Shown: positions 1-5,535 of the stretch, in pieces | How positions within the stretch are numbered: position 1 is the first letter of the stretch | Layout of the letters: each line of letters begins with the position of its first letter | Origin: an uncultured Actinomycetes bacterium | GTDB lineage: Bacteria > Actinomycetota > Thermoleophilia > Miltoncostaeales > Miltoncostaeaceae | NCBI GenBank assembly: GCA_937862675.1 | Contig: CALMEC010000343.1 | Span: 1-8,652 of the forward strand | DNA: 8,652 bases | Reading direction: 5' to 3' | The notes under the pieces: model-generated | What the model saw: the letters and a program-made list of their open reading frames with translations, nothing else | Databases searched by the model: none | Told to the model about the DNA's origin: nothing | Program-made: the position numbers and the translations under genes

Positions 1-225
1 CTGCGGCGGAGTGGGGCCCCGGGGGTGGCCCTTGCCGGGGGCTTGCCCCGCCCGGGGCCCCCGTGCTCGCCCTGCTCCCCTCGCCCTGCACTCTTCCCGG
101 CCTCCCCCCCGCCGCGCGATCCGGCATCGCGGCGATCCGACCCTCTCGATGGTGCGATTCCAAGAAGACGCGGGAGTGGGCGCGCCACCGGCGCCGATGG
201 TCGGGGCGGCGTCCTTTCGGAGTCG

Positions 226-251
226 CCCGGTGGCGTGTCCGCGCCGCCGGG
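226..251 (+). other. GC-rich hairpin upstream of folE2
   Basis: Ten bases at 226-235 pair with 242-251 (one G·U pair) around a 6-nt loop. No U-tract follows on either strand. It could be the end of an upstream transcript or a structured leader element; the sequence does not decide which. Confidence 0.35.
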
Positions 252-290
252 GGCACGAACCACGCTGCGATCTCCGTGGAATCAACCGTC

Positions 291-296
291 TAGACT
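291..296 (+). promoter_or_regulatory. Candidate -10 element (TAGACT) for folE2
   Basis: TAGACT fits the TAnnnT pattern of actinobacterial housekeeping promoters. It would place transcription start near 303, about 30 nt before the folE2 ATG. It lies in the only less GC-rich part of the leader. No good -35 hexamer is seen 16-18 bp upstream, so this is weak. Confidence 0.25.
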
Positions 297-331
297 TCGG
301 CGGTGGAGTCCCGCCGAGAGAACCCGATGCC

Positions 332-1306
332 ATGACCACCGCACGCGATCCGCAGCTCCCCGATCTGCAGGCGTCGACGCCGACGACCCGCCTCAGCCTG
401 ACGCGTGCCGGGGTCACCCGCTCGGCGAAGGCCATCCGGCTGAGTCACGGCGACTCGGAGAAGCTCTTCCACGCGGAGATCCGCTGCGGTGTGGACCTGG
501 ACCCCCACCACAAGGGCGTCCACATGTCGCGCTTCGAGGAGGCCCTCAACGAGGCGATCGACCGCATCGTCCTCGGACGCGCCCTCCTCATCGAGGAGCT
601 GGCCGAGGCCGTGGCCCGGCAGGTCGTCCAGTCCCAGGGCGCGGTGCGCAGCGAGGTGGTCATCTCGGCCAGCTACCCGGTCGAGCGTCGCACGCCGGTC
701 ACGGACATCGCCACCCAGGAGATGTACGGGCTCGTCGGCATCGCGGCCGCGAACGGCGACGTGTCGCGACGGATGGTCGGCGTGTCCGCCCAGGGGATGA
801 ACGCCTGTCCCTGCGCGCAGGAGCTGATCCGCGCCCGCGCCGAGTCCCGGCTCGCGGCGGACGGCTTCGACGCGGGAGAGATCGAGCGCATCGTCGCGTC
901 GGTGCCCATCGCGACGCACAACCAGCGGGCACGGGGAACGCTCTTCGTCGGGGTGACGGAAGGCCGGATCGAGGCCGACGACCTCATCGCGATCGTGGAG
1001 GACAGCATGTCCTCGCAGATCTACGAGCTGATGAAGCGCCCCGACGAGGAGTTCGTGGTCGCCCGCGCCCACAGCCGCCCGCGGTTCGTCGAGGACAGCG
1101 TCCGGGAGATGGTCCGCGGCGTCATCGACCGCTACCCGAACCTCGAGGACGACGCCTTCATCGACGCCCACCAGGAGAACTTCGAGACGATCCACGCCCA
1201 CGACGTCGAGGCCGCCCGGTGCGGCACCGTCGCGGAGATACGCGCAGAGCTCATGGGCGCGACCGGGCATGCCCTCGTTACCCGTGAGGAATGGCTGAGG
1301 GGATGA
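332..1306 (+). CDS. folE2: GTP cyclohydrolase, FolE2/MptA family (type IB)
   Basis: Converts GTP to 7,8-dihydroneopterin triphosphate (or, in archaeal MptA, the cyclic phosphate), the first step of folate and pterin synthesis; cytosolic metalloenzyme. The 324-residue product shows family landmarks: an early GVTR motif (27-30), HKGVHMSRF (60-68), the metal-binding cysteine motif GMNACPCAQ (155-163), THNQR (195-199) with a candidate ligand His196, and RPDEEFVV followed by AHSRPRFVED (236-255). I chose ATG 332 because it precedes the conserved core by a normal distance; residues read further upstream look non-coding. A weak GAGAG lies at 316-320. The stop overlaps the next start (ATGA), implying translational coupling to the ACT protein. 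The length and the THNQR motif are reminiscent of archaeal MptA, so the product (open versus cyclic phosphate) is uncertain; the family assignment is firm. Confidence 0.93.
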   Translation: MTTARDPQLPDLQASTPTTRLSLTRAGVTRSAKAIRLSHGDSEKLFHAEIRCGVDLDPHHKGVHMSRFEEALNEAIDRIVLGRALLIEELAEAVARQVVQSQGAVRSEVVISASYPVERRTPVTDIATQEMYGLVGIAAANGDVSRRMVGVSAQGMNACPCAQELIRARAESRLAADGFDAGEIERIVASVPIATHNQRARGTLFVGVTEGRIEADDLIAIVEDSMSSQIYELMKRPDEEFVVARAHSRPRFVEDSVREMVRGVIDRYPNLEDDAFIDAHQENFETIHAHDVEAARCGTVAEIRAELMGATGHALVTREEWLRG

Positions 1307-1830
1307 CCGAACTCGCGATCACGGCGGTCGGCCGCGACCGTCCCGGCATCGTCGCCGCGTTCACGGAATCGCTGTTCGCCGTCGGCGCGAACCTTCAGGA
1401 CTGCCGTGCCGCCCTCCTTCGCGGGTCGTTCGCGATGGTCATGGCCGTCACCGTCCCGGACGGGGTGGACGCCGACGCCGTCCGCGCTGCGCTCCGGCCC
1501 GTGGCCGACGAGATGGGCCTCACCGTCTGGCTGGGCGCCACGTCACCCGACGACATGTCGGCCAGCACCGGCGAGTGCACCGTGTCCGTGTACGGGGCGG
1601 ACCATCCCGGCATCGTCAGCGCCGTCACCCGTGCGCTGGCGGACCTGGGCGTCAACATCGACGACCTCTCCAGCCGCCTCGTCGGCAGCCCGCCCGTGTA
1701 CGTGCTGGGCATCACCTGCGGGCTTCCCGAGGGCGTCACGCCGGACGCCGTCCGCACGACCCTGACCCCGGTTGCACGGGCCCAGAGCATCGAGGTCTCG
1801 GTCTCCTCCCCGGACGACGAGATCCTCTAG
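1303..1830 (+). CDS. Tandem ACT-domain protein, GcvR-like
   Basis: A 175-residue protein made of two ACT domains. The first (about 3-78) begins with the GRDRPGIV ligand-loop motif (10-17); the second (about 92-167) has the matching GADHPGIV motif (98-105) and VNIDDLSSR. ACT domains bind small ligands, usually amino acids. Two-ACT proteins of this size resemble GcvR, which in enterobacteria regulates glycine cleavage by protein-protein contact. No DNA-binding or catalytic domain is present. I chose ATG 1303, which overlaps the folE2 stop, over ATG 1291 inside folE2, because family members begin four or so residues before the first strand; GAGG sits just upstream. Coupling to a pterin enzyme suggests a role in folate-linked one-carbon metabolism, but ligand and target are unknown. 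Confidence 0.88.
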   Translation: MTELAITAVGRDRPGIVAAFTESLFAVGANLQDCRAALLRGSFAMVMAVTVPDGVDADAVRAALRPVADEMGLTVWLGATSPDDMSASTGECTVSVYGADHPGIVSAVTRALADLGVNIDDLSSRLVGSPPVYVLGITCGLPEGVTPDAVRTTLTPVARAQSIEVSVSSPDDEIL

Positions 1831-1850
1831 ATGGGTGATCCCGCGGAGTC

Positions 1851-1886
1851 GTGGACGCCGGGCATGCCGGCAGTGGACGCCCGGCG
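1851..1886 (+). terminator. Hairpin downstream of ACT gene, possible terminator
   Basis: An 8-bp perfect stem (1856-1863 with 1879-1886, CGCCGGGC/GCCCGGCG) surrounds a 15-nt loop, about 25 nt after the ACT stop codon. A 9-bp direct repeat GTGGACGCC occurs at 1851-1859 and 1873-1881, so the hairpin sits on a small imperfect duplication. There is no U-tract. It lies in the 143-bp gap before the deformylase gene. Confidence 0.35.
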
Positions 1887-1973
1887 CCGTGACGGCCGGA
1901 CACGTTCAGATGCCGCCCTTCCCGCATTCCCCGCCACACCGTCGCGCGACCACCGACCCGGGATGCCGGCTCG

Positions 1974-2498
1974 GTGATCCGGGACGTCCTGCGGTATCCG
2001 GATCGGCGTCTGAAGACCCCGGCGGTCCCCCTCCGGGGGATCGGCCCCGAGGCCCGACGGCTGGCCGTCGACCTCGTCGACACGGCACGGCACTATCCGC
2101 GGACGGTCGGGATCGCCGCACCCCAGGTCGGTGCACTGTGGCGGATGGTCTACATCGACTGCACCGGCCACAGGAGCGTCCCGGACCCCGCGGGCCCGAT
2201 CGTCATGGTGAACCCGCTGATCGTCCGCCGCGACGGATCCGAGATCGGCCGCGAGGGATGCCTCAGCCTTCCGGACATCACGGCCAACGTCGCCCGTGCC
2301 ACGGACGTCACCGTCCGCTACCGGACGATCGACGGAGACGAGACCGAGCTGACCACGTCCGGCTTCGAGGCCCGCGTCGTCCTCCACGAGATCGACCATC
2401 TGGACGGCGTCCTGATCCTGGACCGGGTCGCCTCCCTCACCCTCGACGTGTTCCCGCGTAAGGAACGATCCCGCACGAAGGGATCCGGACGGCCCTGA
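1974..2498 (+). CDS. def: Peptide deformylase (divergent)
   Basis: Removes the N-formyl group from nascent bacterial proteins, releasing formate; cytosolic, ribosome-associated metallo-hydrolase. The 174-residue product has all three family motifs in order: motif 1 VGIAAPQVG (45-53), motif 2 EGCLSLP (94-100) with metal ligand Cys96, and motif 3 HEIDHLDG (138-145) with ligands His138 and His142 and catalytic Glu139. Two positions are less usual: the first Gly of the GxGLAAPQ motif is Thr44, and the Gln commonly before HExxH is Leu137. GTG 1974 fits the standard start (MIRDVLRYPD); the ribosome binding site is poor (GGGA at 1960-1963). It is probably transcribed separately from the ACT gene. 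The organism may carry a second, more canonical copy elsewhere; that cannot be seen here. Confidence 0.93.
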   Translation: MIRDVLRYPDRRLKTPAVPLRGIGPEARRLAVDLVDTARHYPRTVGIAAPQVGALWRMVYIDCTGHRSVPDPAGPIVMVNPLIVRRDGSEIGREGCLSLPDITANVARATDVTVRYRTIDGDETELTTSGFEARVVLHEIDHLDGVLILDRVASLTLDVFPRKERSRTKGSGRP

Positions 2499-2510
2499 CC
2501 CCCGGAGGGT

Positions 2511-2564
2511 GGTGAGGGTCCCTGGGCCGGTGGCCCGGCGGGAACGGTCTCGGTGACCCTCGCC
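2511..2564. terminator. Nested hairpin after the deformylase gene
   Basis: Bases 2511-2520 pair with 2555-2564 (10 bp, one G·U), enclosing a second hairpin GGGCC/GGCCC (2524-2528 with 2532-2536). It starts 12 nt after the deformylase stop, in the gap between two convergent genes. Position and stability suit a transcription end; no U-tract is visible. Confidence 0.45.
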
Positions 2565-2568
2565 CGGT

Positions 2569-2601
2569 GTGCGGTGCCGGACCGAGTGCCGGGCACCGCA
2601 C
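2569..2601. terminator. Strong bidirectional hairpin between convergent genes
   Basis: A perfect 10-bp stem, GTGCGGTGCC (2569-2578) with GGCACCGCAC (2592-2601), loop of 13 nt. It lies 21 nt beyond the stop of the minus-strand transglycosylase gene and is symmetric, so it could serve both convergent transcripts. No U-tract is seen, as is common in very GC-rich actinobacteria. Confidence 0.5.
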
Positions 2602-2621
2602 CGTCGGGGATCAGCAGGCGG

Positions 2622-3671
2622 TCAGCGTCCGCAGACGGGCCAGGGCGAGGCGCCCTGCTGCGAGTAGAGCAGTGCGGCGACGCGGTCCTGCTCGGCCTCC
2701 GACGCGGCGGCGGGGTCGCTGCCCTGCCCGCCGAGGCTGCTCCAGGTCCCCGGGTCGAACTGGTACTTGCCCCGGTAGAGCCCGCTCGGTGAGACGGCTG
2801 TCGCATTGCCGCCCGACTCACATTGGGCGATTGCGGAGAGCGCACCGTTGGGCGGTGTCGTCGTCGCAGCGGGGGTCGTGGTCGGCGTGCTCGTGCTGGG
2901 TGTCGTCGTCGTGGTGCTGACCGGCACGATGGCGGGGCTGCGGCTGGTCGACGGCCCACGGTCATCGCGTGCACGCCGGCTGATGCGCTGCTCGGCGGAG
3001 CGCAGCGCCGCCAGCCGTGCGGCGTCGGCCTGGCGCCGCTGCTCGACGGCGATCATCGTCGTGAGACGGGCGCGCGCCGAGTTGAGGACCTGGTGGCGCT
3101 GGATGCGGACCGCGTTGACCTCGGCGACCTGCCGGTGGGTCTCCGCGCTCTGCTCCTTGGCCTCCTTCTGATCGGCGATCAGCTGGGTGCGCTGTCTCTT
3201 GATCGCGTCGCGGTTCTCCCGCGCCGTCGTGACGACGTCACTGTCCTGACGACGCACGCGCTGCATGAAGCTGGCACCGGACACGAAGTCCGAGAAGGAG
3301 CCGGATCGGAGGAGGACCTCCACCTGGCTGGGCTGCGGCTGGCGGTACATGGCCGACACCCGGTCGGCGAGAACCGCCTGGGACCGCACGTACTTGCGCT
3401 CCGTCACCTTCAGCTGGACCGTGTTCGTCGCGATCCGCTCGCGAACCTCGGCCAGACGCGTGCGTGCGGCCTCGTACGCCTGGCTTGCCTGTGCATATCG
3501 CGCGTCATATCCGGCGATCTCGACCTCGAGGTGGCGCACTGCCTCCATCTGTGCCGGGATCGACTGCCCGGAGGCACCGCCTGGTGCGAGGAGAATTCCC
3601 CCGACAACGAGGGCACCGAAGAGAGATGCACCGCCAAGGTGCGTAAGACGCGGGCGTCGAGTCGCCTTCAA
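2622..3671 (-). CDS. Secreted coiled-coil protein with Rpf-like transglycosylase domain
   Basis: Predicted peptidoglycan-cleaving enzyme of 349 residues, exported. Order: basic N-terminus and hydrophobic signal segment (about 12-35); long coiled coil (about 38-235), whose MYRQPQ...VEVLLRSGSFSDFVS stretch (108-131) resembles the PcsB/CwlO-type coiled coil that FtsEX controls in other bacteria; a Thr/Pro/Ser linker (about 240-275), probably the wall-spanning spacer; and a C-terminal transglycosylase-like domain (277-349) with CESGGN (284-289), catalytic Glu285, YQFDPGTW (303-310), and the closing WPVC (344-347). Cys284 and Cys347 probably form a disulfide, as in resuscitation-promoting factors. 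The TTG start at 3671 is chosen because AGGAGGAG lies 4 nt upstream at 3676-3683 and it places the signal peptide properly; the in-frame ATG at 3737 lies upstream of this site. Divergent from the ATPase operon. Confidence 0.9.
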   Translation of the reverse strand: MKATRRPRLTHLGGASLFGALVVGGILLAPGGASGQSIPAQMEAVRHLEVEIAGYDARYAQASQAYEAARTRLAEVRERIATNTVQLKVTERKYVRSQAVLADRVSAMYRQPQPSQVEVLLRSGSFSDFVSGASFMQRVRRQDSDVVTTARENRDAIKRQRTQLIADQKEAKEQSAETHRQVAEVNAVRIQRHQVLNSARARLTTMIAVEQRRQADAARLAALRSAEQRISRRARDDRGPSTSRSPAIVPVSTTTTTPSTSTPTTTPAATTTPPNGALSAIAQCESGGNATAVSPSGLYRGKYQFDPGTWSSLGGQGSDPAAASEAEQDRVAALLYSQQGASPWPVCGR

Positions 3672-3675
3672 ATGG

Positions 3676-3683
3676 CTCCTCCT
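3676..3683 (-). promoter_or_regulatory. Strong ribosome binding site that fixes the TTG start
   Basis: On the minus strand AGGAGGAG is followed after four bases (CCAT) by TTG. This is one of the strongest Shine-Dalgarno matches in the window and decides the start of the transglycosylase gene in favour of TTG 3671 over ATG 3737. Confidence 0.8.
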
Positions 3684-3726
3684 GTCCGTGTTCCGGCGCC
3701 GCGCTGGGGCGCCCGTGCGAGACGCC

Positions 3727-3743
3727 GACTGTAGCAAACAGTC
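3727..3743 (-). promoter_or_regulatory. Extended -10 and overlapping palindrome upstream of transglycosylase gene
   Basis: On the minus strand TGCTACAGT (3736 down to 3728) matches the extended -10 pattern TGnTAnnnT and would start transcription about 50 nt before the TTG start. No clear -35 is seen. The same bases form a perfect inverted repeat on the plus strand, GACTGT-N5-ACAGTC (3727-3732 and 3738-3743), so a repressor bound here would block the promoter. AACAGTCCG recurs at 3737-3745 and 3804-3812. Confidence 0.4.
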
Positions 3744-3801
3744 CGCGCGGGACGGTCCCGGAGGTACGAATGACCTGCAGAGGACGGATTATCGCGATGT
3801 G

Positions 3802-3831
3802 GTAACAGTCCGGAGAGACCGATGGTACGGT
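3802..3831 (+). promoter_or_regulatory. Candidate promoter for a leaderless ATPase operon
   Basis: TGGTACGGT (3823-3831) matches the extended -10 pattern TGnTAnnnT. GTAACA (3802-3807) lies 18 bp upstream of the hexamer TACGGT and matches 4 of 6 bases of the -35 consensus. Transcription would be expected about 7 nt beyond the hexamer, at or very near A3838, the first base of the ATG. This agrees with the absence of a usable ribosome binding site before that ATG. Confidence 0.4.
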
Positions 3832-3837
3832 CCTATC

Positions 3838-4689
3838 ATGGGACGCAGCGACAAGCCCACCAGACGGCCGGCCCGGCACCCATATCTCGACTGGTGGGGA
3901 CTCGCCGAGGCCCCCTTCCAGATCGAACCCGATCCGCGGTTCGCCTACGAGCGCGACGGGCACCGCGAAGGGCTGTCGCGAATGCTCTTCGGTCTGACGC
4001 AGCTCGGCGGGATCGTCACGATCACCGGTGAGATCGGATGCGGCAAGACCACGCTCGCGCGCGCTCTTCGCACCACGCTGACCGGGGACGGCTTCTCCAT
4101 CGCGTCGGTGGCGAATCCCCCACGGACGGCATCGGGGCTTCTCATCTCGCTCCTCGCCTCGATGGGGGCCAATCGGCGCGGCGGCGGCACACCCAAGCTC
4201 GCGCAGGCATTGCGCGACCGCCTCACCGAGGAGAACGACACCGGACGCCGTCCGGTCATCCTGATCGACGAGGCCCAGCGGCTGGACCGACGCGCCCTGG
4301 AGGAGCTCCGCCTGCTCACCAACCCCGGGGACGGCCCCGCCGTCCCGGTGGTGCTCCTCGGCCAGCCGGAGCTCCGGAAGACGCTGACGCGGCTCCCGCA
4401 GTTCGACCAGCGCATCGTGGTTCGCTACCACCTCGCCGGCATGACGCGCGACGAGACCGTCAGCTACATCCATCACCGCACCCGCATCGCCGGCGCCACA
4501 CGGCGGCTGTTCAGCGATCGGGCCGCCGTCGCCATCCATGAGGAGACGGCGGGCGTCCCGCGTCTTGTGAACATGCTGTGCGCCAACGCGCTCTTCGTGG
4601 GCTTCGCACGCCGGGAGACCCAGGTCGGGGAGGACCTGATCCGGGATCTGGCGGAGGACCGCCGCTCCGAGGAGGTGATCAAGGGGTGA
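3838..4689 (+). CDS. ExeA-like AAA+ ATPase
   Basis: A 283-residue AAA+ ATPase of the ExeA/GspA type, a family using ATP hydrolysis in secretion-complex assembly or, as TniB/MuB-like relatives, in DNA transactions. Seen: N-terminal YLDWWGLAEAPFQIEPDPRF (16-35), diagnostic of the family; Walker A GEIGCGKTT (64-72, Lys70, Thr71); Walker B VILIDEAQ (140-147, Asp144, Glu145); a sensor-like LLGQPEL (173-179); Arg192/Arg196 in QRIVVRYHL; and GVPRLVN (239-245) near sensor 2. No transmembrane helix or peptidoglycan-binding domain follows, unlike true ExeA, so a secretion role is doubtful. ATG 3838 starts right before the conserved core and has no Shine-Dalgarno; the reading frame upstream overlaps the divergent gene. 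It is first in a four-gene overlapping operon with a small protein and two CHAD proteins. Confidence 0.88.
   Translation: MGRSDKPTRRPARHPYLDWWGLAEAPFQIEPDPRFAYERDGHREGLSRMLFGLTQLGGIVTITGEIGCGKTTLARALRTTLTGDGFSIASVANPPRTASGLLISLLASMGANRRGGGTPKLAQALRDRLTEENDTGRRPVILIDEAQRLDRRALEELRLLTNPGDGPAVPVVLLGQPELRKTLTRLPQFDQRIVVRYHLAGMTRDETVSYIHHRTRIAGATRRLFSDRAAVAIHEETAGVPRLVNMLCANALFVGFARRETQVGEDLIRDLAEDRRSEEVIKG
4670..4679 (+). promoter_or_regulatory. Near-consensus Shine-Dalgarno inside the ATPase gene
   Basis: AGGAGGTGAT lies in the last codons of the ATPase gene, six bases before the GTG start of the next gene. A match this long suggests the small protein is made at a higher rate than the ATPase, whose own start has no such site. 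Confidence 0.8.
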
Positions 4690-5018
4690 GCCGTGTCAGC
4701 TACCAGGCCATGCTGGAGCCGTCCGAGGACGACGGGCCCCACCTGCGCCGGCTGCAGCCGGGCGACCTGCCGTCGCGCCGGAAGGATGCGCAGGAACGCC
4801 TGCGCGCCCGCGTGAGCCCCCGTCACGCGCGATGGCTGGACGAGGTGGCCACGCAGACCGGCCTCAGCACCGACGTGGTCCTCATGGCGGCTCTCGACCT
4901 CATGATCGCCCTCGACCTCGACTGGAGCGACGTGCGGCGGGCGCGTGACCTGCGCGAAGCCGTGATCGCGTCACTCCGGATCCGGCCGCCGTCCGAACGA
5001 GGGGACGACCATCGCTAA
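4686..5018 (+). CDS. Small protein with ribbon-helix-helix-like segment
   Basis: 110 residues, not matched to a named family by eye. The stretch from about 37 to 76 (ERLRARVSPRHARWLDEVAT, then TGLSTDVVLMAALDLMIAL) has the pattern of a ribbon-helix-helix domain: a short basic strand, an amphipathic helix, a turn and a second hydrophobic helix. Such proteins bind DNA as dimers. The N-terminal 30 residues are polar and the C-terminus is charged. The GTG start at 4686 overlaps the ATPase stop (GTGA) and has a near-perfect ribosome binding site, AGGAGGTGAT at 4670-4679, six bases upstream. It could be a DNA-binding partner or adaptor for the ATPase, or an autoregulator of the operon; both are inference. 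The reading frame is secure; the fold is moderately likely. Confidence 0.8.
   Translation: MSRVSYQAMLEPSEDDGPHLRRLQPGDLPSRRKDAQERLRARVSPRHARWLDEVATQTGLSTDVVLMAALDLMIALDLDWSDVRRARDLREAVIASLRIRPPSERGDDHR
4999..5004 (+). promoter_or_regulatory. Shine-Dalgarno preceding an ATC start
   Basis: GAGGGG lies six bases before ATC 5011, the optimal spacing. No ATG, GTG or TTG occurs in this frame between the preceding stop (TGA 4963-4965) and ATG 5101, so this site supports initiation at ATC. Confidence 0.55.
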
Positions 5019-5535
5019 GGCCTGGGACGTCCCCGGCCTGACGCCCAACCCGCGGTTCTCGGATGCCGCAGGGCGTGTCATCCTGACACGCTGGCGAGAG
5101 ATGATGAGCTACCGCGACGGCACGGTGCGCGGCGACGACATCGAGGACCTGCATGCGATGCGCGTCTCGTCCCGGCGCCTGCGCGCGGCGATGGACGCGT
5201 TCGCGGCGACCTTTCCGGAGAAGAGCTTCCGCCGGAACCTCCAGCAGGTCAAGCGGATAACGGACACCCTCGGACACGCACGCGACCTGGACGTGGCGAT
5301 CGACTCGCTGTCCCGTCTCCTCCCGGACCTGACCGCCGGGGAACAGGTGGGCGTCATCGCCTTGATCGAGGAGTACCGCGATCGGCGGAACGGGGAGCGA
5401 CGACGGATCCGGCGCCTCTTCCGCGACCTGGACGAGTCGGGGTTCCCGCGACGGTTCGAGAGATGGATCGCGAAGCACACCGGCATCTCCGCGAAGAAGC
5501 TCACGTTCCGCACACCCCGCCGAGCGGGCGACTGA
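5011..5535 (+). CDS. CHAD domain protein, first of a pair (ATC start)
   Basis: CHAD (conserved histidine alpha-helical) domains are helical bundles with basic faces that bind polyphosphate. From ATC 5011 the product is 174 residues. It shows the family N-terminus AKAWDVPGL (2-10), LHAMRVSSRRLR (47-58) with the conserved His48 and basic residues, and RDLDV (91-95). ATG 5101 would remove 30 residues matching the family and leave a weak site, whereas ATC has GAGGGG at ideal spacing and overlaps the previous stop by 8 nt. Residues 1-60 align without gaps to the next gene's product, including AK at 2-3 and LHxMR at 47-51. It carries only one motif set, about half of a typical CHAD region. An alternative is an ATG-to-ATC base error in the sequence. 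CHAD assignment is firm; the start is likely. Confidence 0.85.
   Translation: MAKAWDVPGLTPNPRFSDAAGRVILTRWREMMSYRDGTVRGDDIEDLHAMRVSSRRLRAAMDAFAATFPEKSFRRNLQQVKRITDTLGHARDLDVAIDSLSRLLPDLTAGEQVGVIALIEEYRDRRNGERRRIRRLFRDLDESGFPRRFERWIAKHTGISAKKLTFRTPRRAGD

Larger units (their letters stand above)
1..331. other. GC-rich non-coding leader upstream of folE2
   Basis: No convincing gene is seen. A reading frame runs open through this stretch into folE2, but its translation is low-complexity Pro/Arg/Ala and does not resemble the family N-terminus. I therefore treat it as leader or as an intergenic gap after a gene lying to the left. It contains four G-runs (13-16, 21-25, 37-41, 54-57), a 7-bp inverted repeat (36-42 with 57-63), a direct repeat GCGATCCG (116-123 and 132-139), and a 10-bp hairpin at 226-251. 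A TAnnnT-type -10 candidate lies at 291-296. Confidence 0.6.

Noticed and set aside
11..331. N-terminal extension of the GTP cyclohydrolase by 107 residues
   Set aside because: The extension reads as low-complexity Pro/Arg/Ala, typical of chance open frames in GC-rich DNA, and the family core begins normally just after ATG 332.
290..1270. Long open frame antisense to folE2
   Set aside because: Composition (His/Asp/Gly/Leu/Arg-rich, no motif) is that of a codon-biased mirror of folE2; no start signal or family resemblance.
1772..2461. Plus-strand open frame overlapping the deformylase gene
   Set aside because: Arg/Pro-rich translation without motifs; the other frame contains all three deformylase motifs.
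3672..3737. ATG 3737 as start of the transglycosylase gene
   Set aside because: It would add 22 residues before the signal peptide and translate the strong Shine-Dalgarno; TTG 3671 fits both the site and the secretion signal.
3265..3837. N-terminal extension of the ATPase over the divergent gene
   Set aside because: It overlaps the well-supported transglycosylase gene and its promoter, and ExeA-type proteins begin shortly before the YLDWWGL motif.
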